From: Rhytidiadelphus loreus
Lineage: Eukaryota; Streptophyta; Bryopsida; Hypnales; Hylocomiaceae
Direction: 5' to 3'
Length of the DNA: 64,000 nucleotides
Assembly: GCA_947034895.1 (NCBI GenBank)
Contig: OX344762.1
Location: forward strand, 49,207,087-49,271,086
Below the pieces are notes generated by a model. The model was not told where the DNA came from and made no database searches. It saw nothing but the letters and a program-made list of their open reading frames with translations. Position numbers and translations under genes: made by a program. Each line of letters starts with the position of its first letter. Within the stretch, counting starts at the first letter, position 1. Of this stretch, positions 11,301 to 22,864 are shown piece after piece.

Positions 11301-12759
11301 CTTCTATTGAACTTCAGGAGGATTTGATGACAAGAAGAAGGAAGAGCCTATGACAGTGATTCTGAAGCATATGTTCACACGCTCAGAGCTGCAGGTAAAC
11401 TGGCTAACATTCATCTCGCGTTGTCATTGCTAGCATGCTCTTCTACTAGTCCACATACTTCAACTGCGAATGAATATTAGTGCCCACCTTGCCAGAAAGT
11501 GTCTACACCTATAACAATTGGAGTTGAAATGCATGGTTTAGGAAGGTCATAAGTTGAAAAGAACATGTGTTTTGCCAATGGAAAGTGCTCTTGATATTTT
11601 GGGCCGGGTGCTTGCCGGGTTATCATCGAATGAAAAGCATAGGTCTCTCACTCTCACACCTGGGTCATGGGTCTCTACTTATTGATACTATTGGTACTAA
11701 TACTGCTTTATTATTGGTTATATTCATGATTTATGTCATAGTATTCAAGCAGATTGTAACAGGTGACTCTCGGGCTCTTGATTCTTGGACAGGTTGATCC
11801 AAGTTTGTTGCCTGAGGTGGAGGAGGATGTGATGACTGAATGCACCAAAATTGGACCGATTGAGAGACTCCGAGTAAGCTCAGGGTCTTTTGAAGCTCTT
11901 TTTTGGTCCATAGATCTAATCAACGTAGTCTTAGTTTGTATTTATAACGGTATGCACTTGCATGTGATTTGTTGGGCTAGGACTTGGTTAGCTTTGGTTT
12001 TTGTGCCTTGCAGTAGCAGTACTGCAAGTTTTTAGGGTGTGGTAGAATGTGAAGATGGAGGTCACTTTGTGTCTGCTTTAGCATGGTTTAGATTTACATG
12101 ACATACTTATTCTTAATGTGTTTTATTGCTTGTCGGATCAGGTTTATGAGAATCATCCAGACGGAGTTGTGATGGTGAAGTTTAAGGACAAAGCAGCTGG
12201 CTTGAAATGCATTCAAATTATGAATGGCCGTTGGTAAGTTCTATCGCTATCATCCTGTAATCACAGCACCTACCTAGTAGCGCCAATTAGCCTAACTGGG
12301 GTGTTAAGGTCCATTAACTAGTAAGGCTGTTGCTGCTATTTTGGTGCCGCGGATTGCACTTCAAACCATTGGCATATTTTTGGCACAATTAGTTTAGTTA
12401 TCCATAATCCGGGACTTAAGTTAGCTAGTAGAAATGAATGCTAGGCAGGAGTTAGCACCAATTTTTTTAACACAACTTGGGCAGTTTGGGCATTTTGTAA
12501 TTCCAGTTAGTTAATTGGTGCTACTTGGTTGGTGCATCAAATCTCTTGCCTTTCGGGGGGGTTGGCAGAGATGAAGTCCTCCTTGCAGTGTGTATTGTTT
12601 GTTCTTTCATTGATAATTTCATTGTGTGAATGAAGGTTTGGTGGGAAGCAAATCGAGGCTTTTGAAGACCCAGGAACAGTAAATTATGCAATGGTCCGAG
12701 ATGTTGCAGAGGAAGAAGCGAGGTTGGAACAGTTCGGGCGTGAACTCGAGGCTGAGTAA
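8374..12759 (+). CDS. ELF9: Tat-SF1/CUS2 splicing factor homologue (ELF9 type)
   Basis: Eleven coding exons fit in phase: 8374-8697, 8892-9110, 9678-9770, 9977-10015, 10150-10239, 10399-10501, 10898-10978, 11318-11394, 11793-11873, 12142-12233 and 12636-12759, giving 440 residues. The protein has an acidic N-terminus with a [18 protein letters not shown] segment (about 91-108). An RRM follows, with RNP2 VYIDGL (199-204) and RNP1 KGDGLVTY (246-253), then a Lys/Gln-rich linker. A C-terminal U2AF-homology motif (about 325-420) carries the diagnostic R-W-F (399-401) within GRWFGG and an acidic helix EVEEDV. Family members associate with the U2 snRNP/SF3B1 in the nucleus. Intron 1 has a GC donor (CAG|GCAAGT). 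The stop lies inside a GAGTAAGT sequence that could also act as a splice donor, so a longer isoform is possible. The match to Arabidopsis ELF9 is from memory. Confidence 0.92.
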
Positions 12760-13910
12760 GTTAGTGACTGTCCACACACCTTGGAGGATTATAATGGTCG
12801 TGGTTTCCTCCGTGCAAGTTACATAGGTTTTCATACCTGAGAGTCGATGACTCTCGTGTCCAATTGTATCATTTTCCCTAGTAGACTGTTGCGAGCATTA
12901 CTTACGCTCACGTGTGACTAAAAAAGCAGAGGTGTTCATGGTCACTCCACCTTTTTCTTTTGTTTTCAATCATTTTTGTTGGAAATCAAATGAAAGGGAA
13001 TTTTTTTCCCTCTCTTTCTGGCCCGGTTGAGCATTTTAACTCGATTTACATTTTCGTATCATCACATGATAGAGAATCGTCTACACATTCCGAGGGTCCT
13101 TTCTTCCACTTGCCAAAATATCACAGATTTATGAACCGATACATTCTCACAAATCGAGGAACTACTGCTCTCGATTCACTGAATCTGCAGCAGCAGCAGC
13201 AGCAGCAAACAAGCCAGGTAGAATAGTTGTCTTTGCTCCCATGACATGGTTGAAAAAATCTTTTTCTTGAATATAGGCAGAAGTGACTGAAGGCAATGCC
13301 AGTAGGGCTAACTTTAATTTTGTCAAAGAGTCTTTTCAACAAAATATGAATTTGTTATGAAATTTTGAATTGTGTTGCCAAATAGTTCAAAAGATTAAGT
13401 AGGACCCTTCCAAAAACTTAAGAAGTGCATTCATAAATCAAGAAGTGTGTCCATAAATGATGATCTCATTCACTTAAAATGGTCTTAGTATTTTTCACAA
13501 GTGGACACAATGTTATAGCCCTAAACCAACCACTTTTTGTGGTGATTTCTTATCCAAATGTAAGAAGTCATGTTATTGCCCTAAACTTGTCACTTTTTGT
13601 GATGATTTTTAATTCAAATGTAAGAAGTCCCTATTGTGGTTAGTGAGTCATTCTATTTATTGCCACTCAAAACCTTGATTGTCTTCACTAAATCATCCCA
13701 TTGTGGTCAAAATTGCATTTATTCAAAAATGAGAGTATAATTTGTTTTGGAATTATCTACCCAAAAGTGATTTGGAGTTGATACTATTAATTTTAAAATT
13801 TGAGAATAGAGCTTTTAAATAAGTTTTGATCCTAGATTTATGGGGGGATTGCAAACCTTGAAACAAGTTCATATGTCATTCCTAATCTTTTTTTTATTTA
13901 CATTATTAAA
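12760..13910. other. 3' flank of the Tat-SF1 gene
   Basis: This is probable 3' UTR followed by AT-rich DNA. A (CAG)6 run lies at 13188-13205. A stretch around 13320-13720 contains two spaced copies of a 'gccctaaac..' / 'cactttttgtg' / 'atgtaagaagtc' motif. No gene is supported. Confidence 0.45.
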
Positions 13911-13914
13911 TGGT

Positions 13915-15222
13915 TGTAGAAATGGGGGAGCACTATTTCTCACCCTTTTTATTGCGGCTATTTATTATTCTGGCCCCCTGCTGCCGCAGCCTGCCATCTG
14001 CTGGCCCTACTAGCCCCTCTTCCACGTACTGGTTGCATTCAATGCCTAGCACAGCACATCCATGCATTGTTTTTTCCTACCTGACAGGGTCTGCCCGGGG
14101 AAAACTTCAGTATTTCGTTTGTTGTGTTCCGGTGTGTTCTAGAAAAGAAACGGCCTGACTTATCGCATGCATGGCCATGCGACACCGCATGCACGGGTAT
14201 GTCCCATGCCACACATGCCTCTGTGTTCCCCCCCAGTGTTTCATTGTGGCGGTAGACTTCAGGCCTTCCCCTCTAGGGATTTAGGGAGTTCACAAGAATT
14301 AAACATTGAACACAAGTGACATTTTCTTCAAGTAAACCATAGTTCCCTACCTAAGAAAGGAAATCATATCGTGAACCCCCCAGAAACCGACATTTTCAAT
14401 GTTGAAAAAGGTAAAAAGAAAAAGAAATTAGGACTTCAAACAAAGAAGAAGACATACAATGAAACACCAATAATAAAAGGAAAATAATTAGATTTTATTG
14501 TATGGTTTAGGGGATGAATAATATAAATCTGAATTAAAAAAATATAGAACTTCATCAAAATTATAAGAAATTTAAACCCATTGAACTCCAAACTCTTTGG
14601 GGCAAATGGTTTAAGGGTTTAGGAATTGGGCCTCCATTATCAGGGGTCCATCCGGTTAGGGATTGCTTTCGCACTCCCTAACCCAAAAAAAATGTATAAT
14701 TGTGTGTGCCGGACCCATTCAACTCCAAACTCTTTTGGAGAAATGGTGCTAGGAACACTAATTCAGCCTCCATTATCAAGGGTCCATCCACTTAGGGAGT
14801 GCGAAAACACTCCCTAATCCCCCATACAAACACTAAAAATACACAATACATTGTAACACACCATACATTGTAACACACCACATTTATCAATAAAATTGAA
14901 TGGCTTTAGAAGCCTTTTATTTTTATTTTTTACACTAGAAGATAAGCTATTTATACTAGTGGGGTGGTAGTAGGGGAGACAAACCTTATGGGATATAGAA
15001 AACTTAGGATCTTTAACCCGTCACTAAATTTTACATGGCAGGCGAGCAAAACAGAGGCAGCAAAACACTGGAATTTTTTTTGGGCAGGCACCCACGGGCA
15101 GAGGAACCGTTGGCTGCTGTTGTCAGACCATGGCACGTAAACCCACACTATTGTGCAATACGAGGCAATCCAATAAATAGCCGCAATAAAAAGGGTGAAA
15201 AATAGCCATTTCCGTAGAAATG
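13915..15222. mobile_element. About 1.3 kb element with terminal inverted repeats, non-autonomous
   Basis: The left end contains 'ctatttctcaccctttt' and 'tattgcggctatttatt' (13932-13967). The right end (15176-15211) is its reverse complement: 'aataaatagccgcaata' then 'aaaagggtgaaaaatag'. The match extends outward through a TAGAAATGG-type sequence, giving an inverted repeat of about 45-50 bp. Subterminal DNA is GC-richer than the surroundings (for example 'gcatgcatggccatgcg' near 14164). No transposase is present. Inside is a direct duplication of about 110-120 bp, listed separately. The exact termini and target duplication could not be fixed. Confidence 0.65.
14581..14822 (+). repeat. Direct duplication within the inverted-repeat element
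   Basis: Copies at about 14581-14690 and 14717-14822 share 'caactccaaactctttt', 'gcctccattatcaggggtc' and 'cactccctaa'. Each carries a small inverted repeat around AGGGA(G/T)TGC..GCACTCCCTAA. Confidence 0.7.
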
Positions 15223-15224
15223 GT

Positions 15225-15980
15225 GATTGATAGATTTTGAAGTTGAAGTAGCATACTACTCGACAATCACCTTACTTTGAAATGTTCACTTGATACATTG
15301 ATAAATTCCATACTTGGCCTTGTGTTAAAAGATGGTCTTAGGGCAACATAGCTACATTTTAACCTTTCCTTGTAGTATATTTGAGGAGATTTGAGGCACC
15401 TTCCTATGCAAACTAGACCTCAATTTTATTTCCAACTCTTCTTTAGTTTATTACTAGAGTTTTTTGCTCATTGAATAATGTTTTATGAAAATGGAAATAA
15501 ACTAATAGTTTTTGTTATTTTGGACCAAAGAGGAAGAAGCCTTGCGATAAACAATATACATATAAAGTGACATGAGAAAGATTGAATAAATTGTTATGCA
15601 CAATTATATTGTTGATCAACATAGCTCCAAACATGAAATTACTTACATCTATATTGAAGCAACATTATATAAAGACCAATTAACTTTGAGACTTAGAAAG
15701 TTTGGAATGGTTGTTAGGCATAATACTAAGTTGCTTTACTAATTTATAAACATCCGTGTATATACTTTTCAGTTGATTTATCCCCTAAAAAATTGGGCCA
15801 CATTTTGGATATAAATTGTAAAAAACTTCTATTTTTTAGGTCAGTGAGAAAAAATATTCCAAAATTATTTCCAAAATTCAATCATTCAAACTAGCAATAG
15901 CCTATTGTAGAAATTATTTTCACTTGGGAACAAAAACCCAAGGAATAACCTAGTGGTGGTTCTTTAGTCTGGGGAAAGGT
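15225..15980. other. AT-rich spacer
   Basis: No gene or clear repeat is seen. Confidence 0.45.
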
Positions 15981-15984
15981 CAAG

Positions 15985-18465
15985 TAGTCTATCGTTTTGT
16001 ATCTAAGGTCACTTTTACATAGGATTATCTCTCCATTTTATAAATCAATGTATAAAAATTCTTTATTAATGTATTTGTGTGTGGTATGATTGTATTCACT
16101 ATCCTGACCTATACGAATAACAGTCCATAACCCATAGAAATATCTATAAACTTACGGTCACAGTCTTGTACTAGAATTTCTAATGTCAAATAGTCCAAGG
16201 TATGTCAATTTGTCATGGCTCCTGTTCTATCGACTTAATCACATACACAGTACATATATATAGATATATTTTTGGTGTATATAAACACCTTTGTATAATT
16301 CTTTAATTACTTCTTCATATTTAATTAATTGTCAATTGGTCCAGTCACTGTTTACTTTAATCTAATTACTACTTATGCAAGGATGCAAATATCAAAGTCT
16401 GTAATTGTCAAATTGTCTCAGTATGCAAAGTATGCAAAGGTTAAGAGTTTGTCCATTTATCATAGGACAGGTCAAATAGTCTTGTCGATTCTTCTTTTGA
16501 ACCCTTAGTTCACCGTATGTCAATTAGACCAAGTTTCACAGTGCTCATTTACTATTGAATCAGCATCCTATTTGGTACTTTGTCAAATAGTCATTTGTCA
16601 ATTGGGCTTGCTATACTAATGCATAGCTGAGTGTATAGTATCCGACAGATGGTCAATTCGTCCAATATTTCACACCAACAATTTAACAAGGCTACTGCTA
16701 AGTGGTCAAATAGTCATGTGCATGGTCAAATAGTCATGTGTCAAATAGACTTGCTTATGGTAGCACCACAGGCAAACGTATGTGTGATGGTAGTCAATTT
16801 GGCCAATTTCCCACACAAGGTTAGTACATAAATCACATACAAAGATTTCATACAGGACAATTTGTCAATTGGGCCAAGTTCACAACATCAGATTACCACA
16901 AGAGATATCCAAGGATTCTATACTATAACACAAGATTACGCTCCTTATACCTGCACTTAGTATTCTCACACAACTTGGTCAATTAGTCATCTCAACTTAA
17001 TCACCATACACTGACCATTCGTCTTACATTAATTTCCATTATAATCATAAATTATTTTAATATAACTTCCATAGACAATTTGACTACAACGACAACCAAA
17101 CATAAATATTAAGTCAGTTAGACATTCATAATCTTATTCATACACCAGACAACTTAACTTTCATTCACCATCAACTTACATATGTCTAATAGACTCAAAT
17201 GATCAAGAGTTTAAATCAACACAACATAAACTTGTTACCATTCATTGACTAGTTGATCTTAACTTCAATCATTAACAATTACTTACTCCTATCAATCTTT
17301 CAGACTCTTCCGATCTAATTGTCCTGTTAGCTTCACTAAACATATATGAAGAAGATATTTCAAATAATATCAACATCGTCTATTTGTCATAGGTAGTTTT
17401 AGACAGATTTCGAATTGACTAATTGTCCATGAATTCCAATATAACACTGCCAATCACTGGCTACAGTCTATTGGACAACTTAGCACCAATCCCTGGTTGC
17501 TAATATTTAAGATTTTATTGTCTATTTGACCAAAGCTTAACATAATCCAGTCACTGGGTATATGCTTTACTAAACAAGTTCTTTGACAATTTGACTATTT
17601 CCAAAGAATTAATTTGCCAATCACTGGCTCAAACTTAATTTATAAATTTAATCTCATAATATATCTCCACCTCATAATTAAGGAAACAGACTTATGACAA
17701 ATCGACAACTGAACCAAACATAGCATTTCAATTACAAAAGAGTTAGTTAGTCACACTTACAGTCGATTTGTCTTCTGTTTTCCCCCGCAATCGCAGCTCC
17801 AGTCGAGTAGTCTTTCCACTCCATCCGCAGACAACTTGTCCTCGATCCGCTCTCTTGCCTTGGTCAGTCCATCAAGTTTTCCGCTAGTCTCGACTATAGA
17901 CCAATTGTCCTCGACCAGCTCTCAAAGATACAGTCAAATTGTCACTCCTAGTTCTCACTGAACTTTGATCTATACTCCGATCAACAAAGCCACTCACTGG
18001 CACATAAGACAATTTGACTTACTTGCACAAACATACAAGATCAATTGACAGGCTCTCTCACTTCTGCACAATTGTCTTAAAACAAGAAAATCCAATAACA
18101 CTGCCAATCCCTGGCTAACACATACAAAGCAACAATAAGAAACAAAGCCAATCACTGGCTACACCACGCATAAGACAAATAGACAAAAATCTGCATTAAA
18201 GCTTGAAGGAATACACAAGTATAAAAATCGGCAATGCAATCACTGCAAGCCTGGAAGAGAGCTGAAAATCAGCGGTCGATTAGTCTTTGTACTCTTTCTT
18301 GGCTATAATTACTTACACTAACTGCTTGGTCTATTAGTCCTTAACTGATTGTAACTAACCGTTAACGGGTTGTCTAATAGTCATTTCGGTAACCACATGT
18401 CTATTTGTCCCAGTTCACACTCTGTTCTAGTTCTCGATTAATTTTTACTTGTCTAATTGTCTCTT
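15985..18465. repeat. Array of dyad 11-mers, consensus GWCNANTNGWC
   Basis: At least 35 copies of an 11-base word with fixed G1, C3, A5, T7, G9 and C11, and W at positions 2 and 10, are scattered over about 2.45 kb. Examples are GTCAAATAGTC (near 16584, 16703 and 16724), GTCAATTAGAC (near 16520), GTCTATTTGTC (near 17379), GACCAATTGTC (near 17900), GTCGATTAGTC (near 18278) and GTCTAATTGTC (near 18450). The consensus equals its own reverse complement. Spacing is irregular, roughly 20-120 bp, so this is not a simple tandem repeat. A second dyad, GCCA-N5-TGGC, recurs in the right half. No open reading frame of note lies inside. The function is unknown; subterminal transposase sites or another DNA-binding array are possible. 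Confidence 0.75.
17440..18255. repeat. GCCAATCACTGGC dyads within the array
   Basis: Five copies fit GCCA-N5-TGGC: four are GCCAATCMCTGGC (near 17449, 17610, 18095 and 18145), and one begins GCCACTCAC (near 17990). Diverged versions such as 'caccaatccctggtt' and 'ccagtcactggg' occur between them. Each is an imperfect palindrome, interleaved with the GWCNANTNGWC words. Confidence 0.65.
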
Positions 18466-19850
18466 TTTCAAAAAGTATAAAATAAAAATAAAAATTCCAT
18501 CTACACCTATGATAAAAATGAGTAAAAAATAAAAATCATAATCTTTGACTATATAGATTGAAAGATGATCACATTTGAAGTTAAAAGAAAAAATTCTTGT
18601 CTAACCATTCTTGATAAGGCCACTAGACTTTAACTCCTCAAGAGTAATTTTGCATTACACATGGTTTTCTTTTTTGTAATTCCATCCTATATTGTGTTAA
18701 TTACATACGTACCAAATTTCAAAGGTAGAAGAGAGATTTTGCACATACCTCCCAATGTCGCTTGCCTAAAAACCTTTAGGCAACATAACTTTTGATCTAG
18801 ACACATAATCTACAAATAAGACTATACTCCCAACAAGGCAGTACAAGTCAACACCTTATGTCAAAGACCCATTCAAAATTGACTTCATCAAGAACCAACC
18901 TAAATTTTCAATTGATTGTTCATTGCCTACTTGATCTCACAATGACTATCAATTAATGACTATTCTAATTATTTTGAAAGTAGTAATAAAAAAAGGATGA
19001 TGTATGTAATTTATTCAAAAATTAAATTGACATATTGTTATAGGTAAATCAAGTGAAAAGGACAAAAAAAACATATTTGGATATGATAGAAGACAATTGC
19101 ACATCAAATTTGTAGAATGCATGTGAAGATATTCTTAGGGAATGAAATAAGGGCATGAAATGTGAAAGGTCATACTTCCATGCATCGACCAAATGAGCCA
19201 ATCTCACTAGAAAGACAAAGCATTTACCAACTCCTTGTATGCCACGGTTCTATGCTTTGAACAAAGAAATTGGTCAAAATGAATTGGTAAAGTTAGCCTA
19301 CATGATTCTACAAAGGAACACAATAGAAGGCTACCACTATTTAGCAACATCAACTACATCTAGTATTGAAAATTGCAATTAACTACAATAATATAACAAC
19401 CATATTCACTAAGTATACCATTTGAAATGTATTTCCAAGAGCTTTCAAATAAAAGAGCATACAATATGTCCTTCGAGGGGCTTAAAATCTGCTCATGAGA
19501 CTCCTTCAGTGACAACAATGCATTCACTCACTCCACGTACTCACATAGAAGTGAGCAACAATTGTTTTTTGGGTTTCTTTTCAAACAAATGAAATAGAAT
19601 TCATTGCAAAGGGCAAAAGCAACACTTGTTTCAATCACCGGTATAGATGAAGCCAACGCATTATCAAATCACAAGGTAGGAGGTTCTAAAAGCATACAAG
19701 CTCTAAAATCGTCGACCTCTTCAAATGTACACTGTTTGTTCATGTTTCTTTTTCGTAGCCTTCAACAATGTACAAAAATAGTGTACATTGGGAGGAGGTG
19801 GGCGATTTTACAGCGGCCCTATGCCATTTCAACTTCAAAATTTCATAACT
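18466..19850. other. AT-rich spacer
   Basis: No supported gene. About 18540-18610 has a fragment resembling the AT-rich dispersed family ('tatagattgaaagatgatca'). Confidence 0.4.
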
Positions 19851-19859
19851 AATTCCACA

Positions 19860-20900
19860 AAGCTCCAAAAAATATGAAACGACTTGGGTTAGTTGCCAAT
19901 TCCACTTGTCTTCCAAGGCAAACTTACCAAAAAGTATTTCAAGAAGCTTCCACCTCCCCAAAATCAAAATGCAGTTTTGTCTCTTAAATGGTCCATTTAT
20001 GGACCTCCAACCTCCGTCCAACCCTTCCCGCACTTTGTCAAAACAAGAGCATCTGCCGTGACGGAGGTCCACGGCTCGCTTCTTCCTGTACAATACCCAG
20101 ATTCTTTTCCAAGATTGCCTGCACCGATGGGCATCCCATTTCGGGAAGCTACTGACAGCAAGAATGCAGGAATGGAGAGTACGTTACGTGCGGCGAAGGA
20201 CCCCTTAAGCCGACACCCTCACATTCGACACCATAGCCAAACCTCTGAAGAACTCGAGCAATGACCAAAAACCACAAAAAAGCAAATGATGAAAGATCGA
20301 GGCGCTCGCACTCCGAATTAGCTAAATATAACGACAGTTCTCCGTGAAGCTCCCGCCCGGTGGAAGCTAGCTTGAAAAGTGCAGCCAGCAGTGGAGTTGC
20401 CAAGTGCACAGAACTCTACTTCATTCCATCCAGACAATCCAATGTGCTACTGAAGAAGCTAAAGGCCCCATTGCCCGGAAAGGACAGAACTGCCCAGAAC
20501 AGCAATTTGGCTCTCAAGGCGCTGATCGAGTCTCCGGTAACTCTCAACCGCCCAACCAGGCGATTTCTAATTTTTCCAAAAAGTCACAGGAAATTTTTTC
20601 ATGTTTTCGATCACGGCACTGGCTGATCTCCACCACCAGCTCATTTCGGTTGCTGATCTGATCGCGGTAACTTATTTGTGGAGCAGTGATCACTACAGTA
20701 CTGTACTGTGGCAAAAGCCAGAGGAGAAAAGTGAGTTCACGGCAGCGACCAATTTTCTGCTACAGCAACTCCGTCACCTCCGTCACCAATCAGTGGTGTA
20801 GAATTGTAGGTGAATTTCTTAAGCTGAGTCAGGAGCTGCACGCAGTTGCGACCTTTTTCTAAAAACTGACCGACCCTGACAGATTCTTGCCAAGAATGTC
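19860..20900. other. GC-richer island with unrecognised open frames
   Basis: Composition rises clearly above that of both flanks. Open frames exist on both strands (plus 19893-20264, 20360-20626, 20404-20661; minus 19740-20093, 20149-20409), the longest 123 codons, and none shows a family I recognise. The edges carry no obvious splice signals that join the frames. It could be a decayed gene 5' region or exon remnant, or an inserted fragment. No function is proposed. Confidence 0.3.
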
Positions 20901-22060
20901 AGTTACTGTACAATTCGGGGATATGAGAGCGAAGGGTCGTTTTGGGAGTGCTGATGTCTATGTTGAGCACCGAATGCATTGACCTCAAATGCTCAACGTT
21001 TGTACAGAAAAAACAACAACACTTTTGGACAACTTTCATCTGAAACATATCCTGGCTGACCACCCATAACGGAGCGAATAAGCAATTGTGGACATGATGT
21101 GTGGAGTAAGGTAAAAGAGACCATTGTGGTCAGAATAAGGAGTTTGATATCATGTGGTTATTGAAACTTTTCAATTTGTTTCCCAGAGTAGTATAAGTGT
21201 GAGAAACAGTGAGAGCAATTGAAATTTTGATTTTTTGACAAAGTATGAATTTGTTATGAATTTTTGAAGTATTCAATGCATTTTTGCCCATAAGAGTTTG
21301 TAGACTACCTTAAAATCAACAAAATCTGAATCCATCATGCTCATTTGACTCACCTAAAGCAATCAAAGTCTTTTGTAACATAAAAGGCCTAAAAAAGTCA
21401 ATTCTCACAATGAATTCTCATTGCAAAATTGAAAGTTCCTAATGAAGTCACTAACTACTTCATTATTGTTATGTAAAACATGCATTGAAGCCAAAATTTG
21501 AAATAACCATAATGGGGTCATTTGGTAGGTGACTACTATGGGTCATTTGACCACAATGGGTTGATTTACCTTATAGTAAGACAAACGAATATATTTCCAC
21601 AAATACAAAGATAGAAATGAAGGGAATTGCCAAAATTTGGTAATTTTATTGCTTGAACTAAAAACTACTATGAATTTTGGAAGGCAAAAGCTGGTCTCCA
21701 CCCATGTTCAATGTGTTGACTACTCCAAAACCACTCATTGAAGAAACTACTTGTTCACTTTGGCACTCCCAACCAAGCGGGTGTGTTATGAAAATAATGG
21801 AGGAATTGATGGTCAGAAATAAAGAATTCATGTTTGGAAATTAGTCCCAACCTCTGTTGCATTTCTGCCACCCTACTAACTACTAATGGAGTGTTGGTTG
21901 GTGATGTGTGGCTCTACTTTATTTTGGGATCAACTCTTGTTGACCTAATGAAGGTTTTACAAAATTTCACAACTTTATTGTTAGTTGAAATTTTGGATGG
22001 AGGATGTAATGCATAGTGGTCATTGAAATGAGAATAGTGTTTGTAAGAAGAAAAAAAAAT
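20900..22060. other. AT-rich spacer
   Basis: No gene is supported. The phrase 'tatgaatttgttatgaa' near 21245 also occurs near 13345, so some of this is shared repeat DNA. Confidence 0.4.
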
Positions 22061-22860
22061 AGGCACACACGTCCAACGGTGATAGTATGTGAGCTTAGAA
22101 ATGTGAGCCTACGAGCATTGAGCCTACTTAGGCCCATATGTAGTCTACAACTATTGGAGATGTCTATAACATACATATTTATAATATAAACATATTATAG
22201 CTGTGGAAGGTGCCTATAACATGGACACCTATAATATAAATATCCTATAACCATAGAAGATGCTTATAAAATAAACACCTATAATATAAACATCCTATAA
22301 TTGTGGAAGGTGCCTATAACATGGGAGCCTAGACTCCTATGCTTATGGGCTCAAGATCCTAAGCACACATAATAGCACTTGTGCACATACATCTACTTCT
22401 TGAGCCAACGACTCTAGCATGAGTCTAAAAATGCGAGCCTACAAGTCTTGAGCCTAGGTGTAAGTAGGTACTCTACAACTATTGAAGGTATATATAACAT
22501 ACAAACTTATAATATAAGTACCCTATCACCATAGAAAGTGTTTATAACATAGGTACTTATAACATAGATGCCTATAATATAAATATCCTATAACGTACCA
22601 TGGAAGGTGCCTATAATATAGACACCTATAATATAAACATCCTATAACATACCATGGAAGGTGCCTATAATATAGACACCTATAAATATAAACATCCTAT
22701 AACTACGGAAGTTGCTTATAACATAGGGACCTACAACATAGACACCTATAATATAAATATCTATGGAAGGTGCCTATAATTTAGGTGTCTATAGCGTAGG
22801 ATCCTAGATTCATGGGCTCAAGATCCTAGATTCACATGCTAGCAAATGTACTCCTTGATC
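22060..22860. repeat. Tandem CCTATAA-type repeat array with flanking dispersed repeat
   Basis: Units of about 50-60 bp combine 'ggaaggtgcctataatatag', 'acacctataatataaa' and 'catcctataac'. They are repeated about eight times with drift (22195-22320 and 22480-22790); the best pair near 22604 and 22656 is offset by about 52 bp. The array is interspersed with a second motif ('gagcct' and 'gggctcaagatcctaag'). A shorter related block lies at 34660-34875. Confidence 0.75.
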
Positions 22861-22864
22861 TCTT

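Noticed and set aside
15985..18465. Array treated as a simple satellite
   Set aside because: Spacing between motif copies is irregular and the intervening sequence is not repeated, so no monomer can be defined.
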